Below are positions 10,966-23,261 of a stretch of 64,000 nucleotides of DNA, piece after piece; position 1 is the first letter of the stretch; every line of letters begins with the position of its first letter. The DNA is from Acephala macrosclerotiorum (Eukaryota; Ascomycota; Leotiomycetes; Helotiales; Mollisiaceae). A model generated the notes under the pieces. The model worked only from the letters and a program-made list of their open reading frames with translations, was not told the origin of the DNA and made no database searches. The position numbers and the translations under genes were made by a program. The stretch covers positions 98,756-162,755 of the forward strand of contig MU119321.1 in assembly GCA_014904845.1 (NCBI GenBank), written 5' to 3'.

Positions 10966-11938
10966 GAGATGAGAATTCAGAAGATCGAGTGAATGCTGGA
11001 GGATATATATCAAAAGCCAAGAAAGTTGTTCGATGCTGCAGTTGCCAGGTTTGAGCTACCCATGCCCTCTGATTAGTGTACTCGAGCCATCGCTGGTCTC
11101 CAGATGACGTTGCTTTTTCATGTGAAACGAAGAATGGCGAAGCTTGATTTGACCCACCATCTCGATAACCACCTGTTTGAAAGAATATCAAAGCCTTCAT
11201 GATAAGCCATAGGTAATACGGGTTCTTCATGAGGAAGTTGATTTGGGCATCGGGCACGGTATGGATCGCCAAAGGCGTTGAATTGAGATGTGCTCACGTG
11301 ATTCTCAGCTGAGCTGGATTGCTCCGGAGGATGTGAAGGGAAGTCCGAAGGGGAGGCTTGGATAGTTGTAAATTCGATGCTATTCAAAAAGGTAGTATTC
11401 TAATGTAGGTACGCTAGGAGCCACACTCCAGTAGATATCTCGTGAAGAGAAGGAGCATGGACTATGATGGTCCGGTTGGTCTTGCAACATGCCTCTATGA
11501 AGATAAAGCCTCGAAAGACGATATCTCGTTTCAATCTCCATCCGACTTCAACACAAGACGCGAAGATGCCGAAAGGCCTTCCGAGGAAGGTCTCATATGG
11601 TGCCACGAAGGCTGAGTGACTGATCAAGGTGCTGCGGTTTTCACTGGTGGTAGAAATATGATACTTATCTTCGTATTTGTCGCTTTCAGCGTACGTAGAA
11701 GTGACCCAAATTCGAAATTCTTGGTGGCGGTCGAATATCAATTTTGCTCGAAAGAAGAGCCTCGAGTTCGAGAAATTTTCGAGACAAAATTGGTCCCAAA
11801 TAAGGTTTCAGCGCTAGTCAGGTTAAGTCTAGCGTCCTCAGGAGTAGATCCTCCTCAAGCCTTCTCAATTTCTTCCTCTCGAAGATCATTAATATTTATC
11901 GACACTCGCTATCACAGCGCCCATCGCCCATCGTCAAA
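10966..11938. promoter_or_regulatory. Divergent promoter region between malic enzyme and BuGZ-like gene
   Basis: About 970 bp separate the two divergent start codons, with no supported coding segment. A CACGTG hexamer lies at 11295-11300. The interval presumably holds both promoters. Confidence 0.45.
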
Positions 11939-13540
11939 ATGGTCGGAAAGAAAAAGCGAAATCACCCAGATGTCGAGGAACTCCTCGCTCGTCCTTGGTG
12001 CTACTACTGTATGTTTGTCAATGTCTCTCCCATCGCGAAATGCTAACGTGTCGCAGGTGAGCGTGATTTCGATGACCTTAAAATTCTCATCTCCCATCAA
12101 AAGGCTAAGCACTTCAAATGCGAAAGATGCGGTCGCAGGCTGAACACTGCAGGAGGTATGTCGTCTTCCTTTTCTTGTGCTGTCCATGACTGACTCGGCG
12201 CAGGACTCTCCGTCCATATGAATCAAGTCCACAAAGAGACCTTAACGAGCGTCGACAATTCCCTACCCAATAGACAAGGACTTGAAGTGGAGATATTTGG
12301 TATGGAAGGTATCCCGGAAGATGTTGCCCAAGCACATAATCAGCGCATCATCACAGGTTTCTACCAGCAAGAAGCAGAGCGCCAACGTGCAACCGGCAAT
12401 CCTGGACCTGGTGGCCAAGTCGGCGGACAGTCGAAGAAGCCCAAATTCGAATCACCAGCAGAGTTGAAGAAGCGTTTAGCGGAGCACAAAGCACGAAAAG
12501 CAGAACAAGCCGCAGCAGGTGGTAGCAGTGGCGACAATACACCTGGAGGTCAACATAGCCCCCTCGGACAGAGTCCAGCTTCATTTGTGAGTGTTCCCTA
12601 CTCTATGACCGTCTACCAACAGCTAATAGATTGGCAGAATGCTTCGCCTTATCCTCCTCCACAAAATGGCTACGGCGCACAGCCAGATGCTTCCGCTGGT
12701 TATGGCTCATTCTCTCAAGGACAGTACCAGCAACCGTATCAACCTCCCTTCTCCGGCCCGCCAGGCTCATCGTTCCCTCCTCCACAATTCCCACCGGGAC
12801 AGTCGTTTCCACCTAGCGGTTTTCAACAAGGTTTCCAACAGGGTCAATTTAGAGCTGGCTCGCCAGGTGGCTTTAATAGTTATCAAGGACCACCTTCGCA
12901 TACTCCTCCGCAACACGGCGGACTTCCAAATCGTCCGCCAAGTCTGCCAGCAGCGCCTGGACTACCCCAGCGACCTTCGTTCGGTACTCCAGCAGTCGCA
13001 CCACATCAAATGCAACAAATGCACCAAGGTCCCCCACAAGGCGGATGGCAGGGCAATGGATGGAATGGACAAAATCAGAATTCAGCTATGTCATCAGCTT
13101 ATCCTCCTCATACCCAAGGTTATGGAGATTACTCGACTAACGCCTCTTCGGTGGATGACCTGGTTTCAGGTGCTGCCAGAGAGGCTGATGACATTGACGA
13201 GATTATCAGGATGGCTGAGGCAGGTATCAAACCTCCGAAGAAAGGAGAGCCTACGCCAGCCCCTGCGCATGCAACCGAAGCAAGCGCTACACCTACCCCT
13301 GCCCCGGATGCAGTAAAGGCCGAGGTCGAAAAGATCGAGACACCTGAGAAGTCCGAAGAGGCAGAGAAGAAAACGAAGAAGGAGAAAGCGACTAAGATGA
13401 TATATTCCGACACCGAATTTAGTCCAGAAGAGAGAATGGCCAAAATGCCAAGGTACGCATTTGTCCCAGATGGAAAGACTGAAACAGCACTCGTCGATAC
13501 GGCTACATTACCAGGTGTTGCCGGTACAGTCGATGCATAA
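11939..13540 (+). CDS. BuGZ/ZNF207-type C2H2 zinc-finger protein, 484 aa
   Basis: Exons 11939-12008, 12057-12155, 12204-12586 and 12638-13540; introns of 48, 48 and 51 nt with good branch sites (e.g. TGCTAAC). The N-terminus [20 protein letters not shown] followed by two C2H2 fingers ([22 protein letters not shown], then [22 protein letters not shown], residues ~22-70) is the signature of the BuGZ/ZNF207 family. In animals this family promotes spindle assembly and Bub3 loading and forms phase-separated droplets; in plants it is SUF4-like. The fungal role is inferred only. The middle ~300 residues are P/Q/G/F-rich and disordered. The C-terminal motif around [18 protein letters not shown] looks conserved. 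The third intron is a multiple of three without a stop, so retention would add 17 residues. It is transcribed divergently from the malic enzyme gene. Confidence 0.88.
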
Positions 13541-14645
13541 AGAGTTTGGAGTTCCGGGTCTTCGGCAGGTCTATCGACTTTCATTCATCTCTTTTCTTGG
13601 ACCGCTTTCGATCACGTACATATTCACCCCTATTCAGCGACTTCATCGCGACATAAAAGCAACTAGCCAAAGCACAGAAAACGGGAGATTGAGTGGTGGA
13701 AGAGCAGCTAAGTCGGCAAGACCCCGCTTAGATTCAGTGTTGTTCAGCGTTACTTAGGGCGTTTTTGCATCCTGCATCTGGTAAGTCAGCAGACGAGGAG
13801 GAATTAATGCTTTGGGAGGATTTTGGACAGTTGCACATGGAAAGATGAGATGGGATGTGCAGCCTTTGTAAGTACCAGAAGGTTGGCCATCTCCACATTG
13901 TGTACCTCCCGAATCAAGACCCTTTTCATATTTGCTTTCACCCTGATTGAATCTCGCTTCCACTCCTTCGGATCTCCATCATCTCCTGGATAAATCAACA
14001 TGTCTCGGATCTCGCTCGACTTGTGCATTCTTCTCCACGACATCAAGTTCCAACAGCGGTTGCAAGTTGGTTTGGTTCCAACCTTGTCGCACGTGAATTT
14101 ATATCCTTCCATTTAGGCAACAGTTTCGAAACCCTCAATTGGTGCAATTATTACTACTGACTCTTTAGTTCCTGAACGGCATCACGAGCTGCAGAAAGCA
14201 TAGTCAAGTTATACTTCGGCGACGCAACGTTGTGTTCAGGCTAAATGCATTCAGTCGAAGCCTACCCCGCAAAATAATTTTGCCGACTCCGCAATCATCC
14301 CTCCTCTAAGATCCTTGGATTGAACCATTTCCAACAACTGGTAATTACGCAGATTGATGAAATACAAGGTACGGCTCGCTTTTACATGAGAGTTTCTGTT
14401 GTCTCGTATGTCTGTATCCGTTGAACCGGTCGATCATCAGCCTCTCAGCGAACAGAATCGGGATAGGAACCGTTCCACGGTCATCAGGCACCCCGCAATT
14501 GTACGTTCGCAATAGGTAAGGATAGTTCGTTCTTTTCATTTTATCCAGCTTGGCCGTAGCGGGTCTATTTGTATCTTCATAATGGAATGCTTTCGCATGT
14601 TTTGTTTCTTCGCCCCTCTCGTCAGCTGTCACGCGTGAAGTCACG
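13541..14645. other. Intergenic region upstream of GH115
   Basis: Apart from a doubtful minus-strand frame at 13754-14112, I see no gene. The right half is the GH115 promoter. Confidence 0.4.
13754..14112 (-). CDS. Doubtful small Cys-containing ORF
   Basis: Two overlapping minus frames. One opens at an ATG at 14112 (102 codons, four N-terminal cysteines, CDKVGTKPTCNRCW). The other ends at 13754 and has a tail with several cysteines (CGDGQPSGTYKGC). No intron signals join them convincingly. It could be a decayed small secreted protein or chance. No family recognised. Confidence 0.2.
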
Positions 14646-17600
14646 ATGAGGATGATTTCTCTTCTCCTCGCCGTCTTGGCGTTCTGCTCGAGTGTGAGAG
14701 CACTGGGCCAGAATGCGACTGTCACTACGACTTCAGCTCCAGGTCTGCTCATGCTAGCTGGCCAAGGTCAGGATGGACAGATTCTGTTGAGTGCGAATGA
14801 TTGGTTTGGTGTCCTTCGTGCTGCGGAGGATCTAGCAGGAGATTTTGGGAAGGTCACAGGGAAGAACCTCACGCTGGGGAACTGGCAAAGTGCAACAACA
14901 AAACGGGATCTGAACGCAAGGGGGTCAACGTGGTCTTCTCCTCCAGAAGCTCATGGAAGTCATCCCGGTGGAAGCTGGGTTGAGGGCAAGGGACCGAAAA
15001 GCTCAGGTCATAATGTGACAAAGAGTCAAGGCAGTAGCACAACTGCTTATTACGTCTTTAATCCCGTGACGAATAACATCAACGTGAGTTCAATCCTTCC
15101 CATTTCCCATAGAAGCTCACAATCCCCAGTACACAGTCGGCCCAGCCCAAAACTTCACAGGCCCAACTCTCATGGCACCATCCGAATCCAAAGCCATCAA
15201 AACCGTCATCATCGCGGGCACAATCGGCAAATCCGACATCATCACCTCCATAATTTCCTCCGGAAAGCTAAACGCCTCCTCCATCACCGGAAAATGGGAA
15301 TCCTTCATCTCCCAAGTAGTTGAGTCCCCCATCCCTGGAGTCGATAAAGCCATGGTCGTCGCAGGTTCTGATATGCGAGGTACTATTTTTGGATTGTATG
15401 ATATCAGTGAGCAGATTGGTGTTAGTCCTTGGTATTGGTGGGCGGATGTGCCACCGAAGACGAGTGAGGCGGTTTATGCGAATGGGGTGGTGAAAGTGCA
15501 GAAGAACCCAAGTGTGAAGTATAGGGGGATTTTCATTAATGATGAGCAGCCGGCGTTGACGAATTGGATTAAGTGAGTTACCTTCACTGTGGATGAATGG
15601 GAGGAAGGGGCGATTGCTAACGTTTTGGGACAGTTCAAATTATGCTCCGGGCAAATATGGAGCGGGGTATAATCACTATTTCTACCCTCGGGTGTTTGAG
15701 CTCCTGCTTAGATTGAGAGCGAATTATTTCTGGCCGGCGATGTGGGGGAGTATGTTTAATGTTGATGATACTGCGAATCAGCCGCTTGCTGATGCTTATG
15801 GGATTGTCATGGGAACGAGCCATACTGGTAAGCTCTTCCCCGTCCCTATGTTCTTGAAAATTGAGATTAATGATGGTGGTGAAGAACCAATGATGCGCGC
15901 AACAAACGAATGGAGCACCTTCGGCACCCAATACGGCGGCAACGGCCAATGGGCATTCAACTCCAACAATGCCTCCATAATCCCCTTTTTCCGCTACGGT
16001 GCTCAACGAGCTCAAGCCTATGCAGCTTCCAGTCTTTTCACCATGGCCATGCGTGGAAGCGGTGATACCTCTATCGGTCTTTCCGATGAACAAGCTATCA
16101 TTGTTCTAGAAAATGTGACTAAAGCTCAGAGGACGATTTTGACGGAAGTGTTTAATGGGACAAGTGTTAGTGATATTCCTCAGATGTGGTGTTTGTATAA
16201 GGAGGTGCAGGGGTATTATGAGAATGGGGGTTTGACGGTGCCGGATGATGTTACGTTGCTTTGGACGGATGATAATTGGGGGAATATTAGGAGGTTGCCG
16301 GTGGGTAATGAGACGGCGAGGAGTGGTGGTGCGGGCGTTTACTATCATGTCGATTATGTTGGAGATCCAAGAGATTACAAGTGGATCAACACCATCCAGC
16401 TCTCCAAGACAGTTGAGCAGGTGAGTAAAACATTATCCTTTAAACGAGCAGCTGCTGATTATGCAGATGCAACTCGCTTCAGCACGCCAAGCAAACCAGA
16501 TCTGGATCCTCAACGTTGGTGATCTCAAACCTCTCGAGATCCCCATCAACCACTTCATGGACCTTGCCTACGATACTGCAACATGGGGCTATGACAGTGT
16601 CCCAAACTGGTTGAACCTTTGGGCTACTCGAGAATTCGACGCCGAACATGCATCAGCTATCGTCTCCGTGCTAGATCGTTATGGAATGTATGCTGCCAGA
16701 CGGAAGTACGAGCTCCTTGATCCCAGCTTCTACAGCGTCATCAACTACAATGAAGCAGATGCCATCTTGGCTCAATGGAAGCAGCTCGCTTCTGATGCAC
16801 AAGATGTGTATAATGATCTGGATGAGGCGTACCAAGCTGCTTTCTACGAGATGATTCTACAACCTGTTCTTGGTGGCCAGGTGATTCAGCAAATCTACAT
16901 CGGGGCAGCGAAGAATTCTTTGTACGTGGAGCAGAAGAGAAGCAGTGCTAATGGGATGGCAATGGATGTTCTGGAGTGGTTCAAGGAGGATCATACTTTG
17001 ACCAAACGGTATCACGATTTGTTGGACGGGAAGTGGAATCATATCCTTGATCGTAAGTACATTTCTATCTAGAGATGTTCGCAGCTGACTTGGTAGAAAC
17101 TCATCTCGGATACCAAAACTACTGGCAACAGCCTATGCGAAATACCGCACCCCCTCTGGCCTTCGTCCAGAACTTGGAGACATCTCTCGCAGGCAACATC
17201 GGCATCGGAGTCGAAGCCTCAAACGCAACAGTGCCAGGAGACGATTTCTACCATGCCAATTCAGGCAACAGCCTTACTCTCCCTCCCATGGACCCCTACG
17301 GTCCCAAGACCCGCTGGATCGACGTATTCTCTCGAGGTCTCGCTGGTTGCCAATGGACCCTTTCATCTGGAGCAGCCTACGTCCTCGTTAACCCCTCAAC
17401 CGGGTTCACAGGCGGCGACAACGGCACTGACACCCGTGCCTACGTCTCGATTGATTGGAGCAAAGCACCAGCTGCACCAAATACCACCATGGTGACGATC
17501 AACATAACTTCCTCCTGCGGCTCAGCTTGGGGCAACTATCCCAATCCCACAGTCGTGGTACCTGTCAGCAATCTCGCTGTACCAGCGAATTTCTCAGGTT

Positions 17601-18220
17601 TCGTTGAGTCCGACGAACACATCTCCATCGAAGCCGGACACACTTCTCGCAACACAGCTGTGAATGGAGTCTCGTACATGACTCTGCCATCTTACGGCCG
17701 CACACTTTCAGGCGTGACTCTAACGCCCGTCACTGCCCCAAGTCAGCCAGTAGGCACCGGACCAGTGCTAGAGTATGATCTATACACCTTTTCGAATGTG
17801 TCCAATGCGAATGTCACGCTCCTTCTTTCACCCTCCCTCAACCAGCAAGGCTCCGCCCATCCCCTAAAATACGGCATCGCCTTCGACGCCGAGACTCCCC
17901 AAATCATCCAACCGATCGGGAACTGGACTGGAGGGAACATGCCTGCAGGCTGGGGCGGAGCCGTCTCAGACGCTGTCTGGGGTTTAACAGCGTCCGGAAA
18001 GACAACGACGACGATGCACAACTTGACGAAGACGGGAATGCATACGTTGAAGATTTGGGCGATCGAACCAGGGTTGGTGGTTCAGAAGATCATTATTGAT
18101 CTGGGAGGAGTGAGATACAGTTACCTGGGACCTCCGGAGAGTTTCAGGGCGGGTGTTGATCAGACGGGCGAGTATGATGGGACGAATTTTGCTGGGGTAG
18201 CAGTTAGTAATGTTATTTGA
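14646..18220 (+). CDS. Secreted GH115 xylan alpha-1,2-glucuronidase, 1106 aa
   Basis: GH115 enzymes release (4-O-methyl)glucuronic acid from xylan chains; this one is expected to be extracellular. Exons: 14646-15083, 15130-15572, 15634-15827, 15885-16420, 16467-17052, 17097-18220, introns of 44-61 nt, all phases consistent. Residues 1-22 are a signal peptide (LLLAVLAFCSSVRA). Recognisable family blocks are GSDMRGTIFGLYDISEQIGV, PWYWWADVPPK, YRGIFINDEQPAL, LLLRLRANYFWPAMW, GTSHTEPMMRA (restored by splicing the third intron), LLWTDDNWGNIRRLP, YYHVDYVGDPRDYKW and the all-beta C-terminal part with SIDWSKAP and FVESDEHISIEAGH. Several N-glycosylation sequons are present. Intron 15828-15884 is a multiple of three without a stop and would be missed by a naive model. 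It is slightly longer than typical family members because of an N-terminal Ser/Gly-rich stretch. It suggests a plant-biomass-degrading lifestyle. Confidence 0.93.
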
Positions 18221-19184
18221 GAGTTGGAAGTTGAGCTGTCAAATAAAATAGAGGTAATGTAGTATTTATGTTTGGGGAAGGAAGTCTCCTTGTGAAGTCT
18301 ATGTGACCTGCGGCTGCCTAAAGGATCCGGAACACAGCACCTGGACTGATTCGTTTACAACAACCTGAAGGTTCACCGCTATTCTGTTCAATGCCACCCC
18401 TTGACTATATCGGGGCATCAGGTGTCTGCTTCGCCCCAGTGGGCATTGTCTTCTCCAAGGTGCCAGCAAAAAGGTTGACATCCCAAGTCCCATTTGTCGT
18501 CAGGAGTTATGGCAGACGTACTGTAGCAGCAACCCTCGAGATTCGTGGACAAGCTGGTGGTTGACAACTGACCCGCATACTCTTGCAACGAGGTTGGTGT
18601 CTAGATTCCGTCCAATTGACATCGGACGTGCCAACATTGCAGACAAATTAAGAGCAGCCCAGAGAGGAAGAGCGCGAGTTTGGTGCATGAAGCAGTCACG
18701 AGCGTGTCAACTTTGCGGTAGCCGAGAAGTCATCCATCATGGATCGGACTCCCAATATGTACGCTCCGACTCATCAAAACCATCTCTCTTGGCACTACCA
18801 CAAGGACATCTTCGCTACACAGTCATGGCTGACTCTGTTATCATCGATCAAGGATACGTAAATAATCGTCTCACTTCGCCAACTGGAATAACAGGATGGG
18901 AGGTCCAGAACAGATTCTTCGTCCCTGCAGAAATCCTTCAACTCTGCCCGGATACTTTAGACAAGCCGACGACATCGTATAATTCATGATCTATACTTCA
19001 ACCGAGGGTAACTCCCTAGCAGCTGCTCCAAGTCCGAAATTTCAGAATTTGCTAACCGATGCAGAACCCACACAACCGATCATCAATCAGCGACGAGTGG
19101 CAAATATCGCAAGTACTATTGCTCTCGAAGCTAGAAATACATGTCTTGACACATGTATATCGACACACTAACGTTGTCATATTT
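18221..19184. other. Gap between GH115 and the HET relic
   Basis: A 142-codon frame (18561-18989) has a CQLCG motif but no recognised domain. It may be the decayed N-terminus of the HET protein or chance. Nothing else is supported. Confidence 0.35.
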
Positions 19185-20590
19185 CTGAACCGCTACTACC
19201 TACCAGGGTCCTTGACGTACGAGAGTTCTGGAATGATTCAGAACTATGCATCCAGTTGCATGTCAGTGACGATGGTGAGTGCGCCCATTATGCAGCTTGA
19301 GCTATTGCTGGGGAGGACCTCAGACCATCACAGCAACAAAACTTACCCTGCATTCTCACACTGAATCCATACCTCTTCAAGCTTGTTCACAGTCGATCAA
19401 AGATGCTGTAGCAGTTGCTCGGGGCTTGCATATTCAATATCTTTGGGTCGATGCTTTGTGCATCATCCAAGATGCGACCTCAGACAAGCTTTATGAAATC
19501 GAAAGGATGGGCAGAATCTACAAGAATGCCCCAGTCACAATTTCGGCAGCCAATTCTCCAAGCGCCACCTATGGGTTCCTTCGGCACTCGGCGGGGCCAC
19601 TCTCGTGGCGAGGCTGGGCTTTCAAGGAACAAGTCCTGTCCGAGCGCATGCTCCAGTACGGCCCGAAGGGAGTGACATGGCATTGCTTGGACACTGACAG
19701 GACTGCCAATTTTTGCATAACTTTGTTAGCTACAAGCCTCGATCCAAAGCTTCACGGCCGGCCATCCTCAGACGATCTGCCATCACCAAAAGAAAAATTG
19801 GCTTTCAACTGTGGACTGAAATTATTGAAGACTATAGTCATCGATTTCTGGCAGACCGAAGAGGTCGACTGTTTGCAATTGCTGGTGTAGCTTCCGAACT
19901 TTATGACCAGTCGGGAGACACATATCTTGCGGGTTTATGGGAGGGGGGTATTAGGTTGGAGGCAGAACGAGGACAGTGCTTCTTCTAAGCGCCCGTTTTC
20001 TAGGCTCTGCAGCGCACCATCATGGTCGTGGGCATCGGTTGATGGAGGTGTCAAGTTCGGCGGTCGCTACAGAGTTTCCCTGCCTGTGTGCGACACTTGC
20101 TGTAACACCTGACGCCGAATTTCGAAGCGTCAAACACATCAGCTCACCATTCGGAGACGTCAAGCTGGGTCAGCTCACCCTTTCGGTGAAGATCGTGAAA
20201 GGTCATCACCCTCTAGCTCTTCGAAACAGTTTCGTCGAACAAGTTAGCGAGGAACTTGGCATCATTCATGAGAATGCTTTCATTGGTACCTCAAAGTCAC
20301 GACAGCCAGATATACTCGCAGTCACCCTCAGCCAGAACTCCAAGGCTGGCGCAATGTAGTTCGGCGTCGACTCAAGATGAGTCGTGAATAGCAAACCCTC
20401 CGGACTACCAACAGTGTGGTACTTACTTCTCGGCTACTGTTACAATCAGTCTCTTGTTGGCCACATCCTCAATACTTGTGGGGAGCCACGTTTTCGAAGG
20501 ATTGGGTACTCCAAGTCCCGCGATCCGCACCAACCTCCTGCTCGATTCAATACCTATTTTTCAACACTTGAAAAGAACAATATCATCTGA
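19185..20590 (+). pseudogene. HET-domain (heterokaryon incompatibility) pseudogene
   Basis: HET proteins trigger programmed cell death on non-self fusion. Family blocks occur in the right order but in different frames: LPTRVLDV..LCIQLHVSDDGECAHYAA (19190-19300), then after a 1-nt shift LSYCWGGPQTITATK and YLWVDALCIIQD..RIYKNAPVTISAANS, then RGWAFKEQVLSERMLQYGP. After another shift come LWTEIIEDYSHRFLADRRGRLFAIAGVASEL and GDTYLAGLW, another shift APSWSWASVDG, another shift PFGDVKLGQLTL, and after two in-frame stops VWYLLLGYC and GEPRFRRIGYS. At least four frameshifts, two stops and a deletion between GFLRH and GWAFKE are visible. It cannot make a functional HET protein. Confidence 0.85.
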
Positions 20591-20956
20591 TACGGTGTAA
20601 ACTGAGAAGGCTGAGTTTGTCAAATTCTTAGCTATGCCATCGCTCTTCGTCAGAATATCAAGATGTCTCCGTTGGAGCTGTTCACTCTGTCGGGATTTTC
20701 ACTTCCTGAATCAGGCATCTGGTTGGTGATTGAAACATCTCATATATTATTCAAAGTTCAAAGGCTCAAAAAATATTCAGAGTCTAGCGTGCAATCATTA
20801 AGCTCTGGGGTCGCTATATCTTCGGCAAACGTCCCAGAAGCCCTGGGTTGATACTATGAATGGGAAAGACACCACGCAGTTTCATCAAACGTCAACCCGA
20901 AACTAATACAGGCTGGCGTTCAAGATCGTCAAACTCCGCAGACAGAAGAACCAAAA

Positions 20957-21643
20957 ATGCCCATGAAAGATGTGGTAAAATGGGTACTCGAGCACTGTGG
21001 TGACCACCTCGAGGAAGCAACTGGCTCCATGAAAATAGCAGGTATTCCAGATTCATTCGCTCAACTCATCGTGACGAAACCAAATGCGACACTCCACAAC
21101 GCATTCGCAGCGAAGAAATCAAATTCTAGACTCATGTTCCATGGCACCCCACTTTCAAACCTCGAGTACATTCTAAAAGATGGCTTCAACACCAAAGAGG
21201 TCTGGGCCGCAAATGAGCCTATCACATCTCTGAGATATGCATTGAAAGGAAATGCTCCACTCGCTGGTCGTTTCGCAGGAATGCAAAGACCGAGAGGCGG
21301 AAAAACACCTTATGTTAAGTACGGTGCGCTTCTGGGCTGCGAGTTTGCTGAAAGGGCAGAAGCCTCCTGCGCACTTGGGATGTTCCAAAGGAAATATGGC
21401 GAGTACAAAGGGCACGCGACATTCACGAAGGACGCTCATGCAATCATAGTCCGATATGTTTTTCTGATTCCGCCGGCCACGGCAACTAATAGTAATCCTT
21501 TTTGGTCAAACAAGCAAGACAGTCTGGGTTTTGTTAGATTAGATATCGAGGGGCAGATGATGGAAAATATAAGCAAGCTTAAGGGTAGGATTGATGGGAA
21601 TTCAAAGGCTGGGAAAGGGGAAGGATCTGCGAAGGGTAAATAG
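20957..21643 (+). CDS. PARP-like ADP-ribosyltransferase-fold protein, 228 aa
   Basis: An open frame starting MPMKDVVKWVLEHCGDHLEE. At residues ~55-80, RLMFHGTPLSNLEYILKDGF matches the first catalytic block of PARP-type transferases (His-Gly, then N..I...G). A later Y-containing strand, YGALLGCEFAERAE, and VRYVFLIPP resemble the distal catalytic core, but I cannot place the H-Y-[E/other] triad with certainty. The classical GxGIYF motif is not evident, so activity is doubtful. The C-terminus is Lys/Gly-rich. In-frame sequence continues upstream to a CTAATACAG acceptor-like site at ~20912, so at least one 5' exon may be missing and the start is provisional. It is the only long intact frame between 18 and 44 kb. 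Confidence 0.55.
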   Translation: MPMKDVVKWVLEHCGDHLEEATGSMKIAGIPDSFAQLIVTKPNATLHNAFAAKKSNSRLMFHGTPLSNLEYILKDGFNTKEVWAANEPITSLRYALKGNAPLAGRFAGMQRPRGGKTPYVKYGALLGCEFAERAEASCALGMFQRKYGEYKGHATFTKDAHAIIVRYVFLIPPATATNSNPFWSNKQDSLGFVRLDIEGQMMENISKLKGRIDGNSKAGKGEGSAKGK

Positions 21644-23261
21644 AAGATTGGATGGGGACAGAGAAAAGTTCTCGTCGAAGAATAAACCATTGCCCTCTTC
21701 CCTTACCTAGATTCCCTTGATCTAGAATTGAGATGTGCTGACACTCTCCGAGCTTCTGAATAATCTTTTCCTGCCATTCCCTCTTGCCCGAAAGGGGGGG
21801 CAAGGTGAGTCACGTGTGATCAAACATCCTTCGAAAACCTTTGACTACACTTCAGAACTGCACTCTCTCTAGGCGTCGGGAAATTTGTTGTCTTATAAGA
21901 GCTGCTACTTCAATTGAAGAGCACCTCGAAACTTGAACAGTCGTGTACGGAAGACAGCTTTCAGCAGGATCAGCAATGTCGAACCAAATGTATAGCTAGG
22001 CTTCAAAGCCCATCAGAATCCTTGATCCTTGAAAACTGCACGAATGAGTACCAATCGAGCATTGCTCGGTTACATCCTCAGTATCTGGAGTTTTCCTAGC
22101 CATTCTCTCTTCGACATTTGTCTGCATCTAAACTGTCACACCTATGCAGCCAAGATCGCAGCTTCGGTTGGCGTCTCCGTACCAAGGCTTCACTCGGTGG
22201 CACAGCGCATGTTTCGCAGTCACAGACTCCCAGAGCATCGCTGGTCGCGTGCCTCCCTTCTATTCTGGGCGGAGGATCTGGAAAGGAAAGTCAAAGTCAA
22301 GTCTCACCTTCGGCTCGCCTTAGGCTTCTCAGATCTTGATCCATGCTTCCAAACATCGAAATAAATGACGCCGCTAAGTGATCGGCCGGGGGAGCTCCGT
22401 GATGTGTCAATGATCTGGAGAACTGGTCCGCTCGGGAATTTTCGCAGGCTAGGCTCGAGTTTCTGCGATGTTGGTCAAGGACATTGATGTAAGTCACTAG
22501 TCTAGTCGTCGTAAGAACAAATCCACAATTGATCAGATATCTCTGTAAGTTGAAAATATTGGGGCGTGGAAGCGATACCCTCTTCATTGTTATTATTCTG
22601 TCAAGCAGTATATACAAAGCTTGGAAGTGTTGGAGATTTCAGGCAAGTAATTAGTGTATCTCGTTCGTCCTGTAAAAGGCTATGCTGCGTCAATTGTGCC
22701 TTTCTGGTGCGTAATTAGAATTGATTAGTCCGACATCTCAACACTCACTGGAAATCTCTGCTCAGTTGTAACGGCCAAGGTTCTAGGCAGTGTCATGGGA
22801 GGTCTGTTCGGTCTTGTCGTCCAGGCGTCGAAACAAGAGCCAAGCGAAATCCCATGGCACGACCCTAGAAATTGCCGATCTTCAACCTTCCAACCCCTCA
22901 AAAAGGCGTCTACCCCACAAGTCAATGATGTTGTTGGTCTGCCATCTCGATATCAGTTTCATCCCTAACCTTAAGAACTGCATACCTGTCAATCATTCGC
23001 CAAGTATCGCTAGCTGTGCGTACCGAAGCGCCATGAGGCTGGGCTCTTAAGTATGAACCTTCTCAAGCTCCACAGCACTGAGATGTCACTCGTGTCTTTT
23101 CTTTCGTCAGACTCTTCGCCTTTCTTTCCTAGCGCAGGCTCGCTGGGTTTTCGTTTCATTTTCTTGGCATTGAGAATCTGCTTGCAGAAGGGTGGGAGTG
23201 TCCTTGCTGCTCATTTGAAATTTGAAGGCGGTACTTCTGAGTCTTCAATCGAGTAATTCAA
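21644..23261. other. 1.6-kb gap, no gene recognised
   Basis: A 111-codon frame at 22029-22364 has no recognisable motif. A CACGTG hexamer lies near 21812 beside a G7 run (~21794). Nothing else is supported. Confidence 0.4.

Noticed and set aside
11616..12143. Long + frame overlapping the first exons of the BuGZ-like gene
   Set aside because: It runs in another frame through exon, intron and exon; the C2H2 frame with splice sites is the real one.
12587..12637. In-frame 51-nt segment of the BuGZ-like gene read as coding
   Set aside because: It starts GTGAGT, has a CTAAT branch and ends GGCAG, so it is better explained as an intron that happens to be a multiple of three.
15828..15884. In-frame 57-nt segment of the GH115 gene read as coding
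   Set aside because: Removing it restores the family motif GTSHTEPMMRA; it has a GTAAGC donor, so it is an intron.
14646..18220. GH115 gene plus neighbours as a xylan-degradation or secondary-metabolite cluster
   Set aside because: Neighbours are malic enzyme, BuGZ and HET relics; no other carbohydrate-active, transporter or backbone synthase gene is present.
18561..18989. 142-codon frame as N-terminal exon of the HET gene
   Set aside because: It lacks the recognisable N-terminal HET-protein features and does not splice cleanly to the first HET block; left unassigned.
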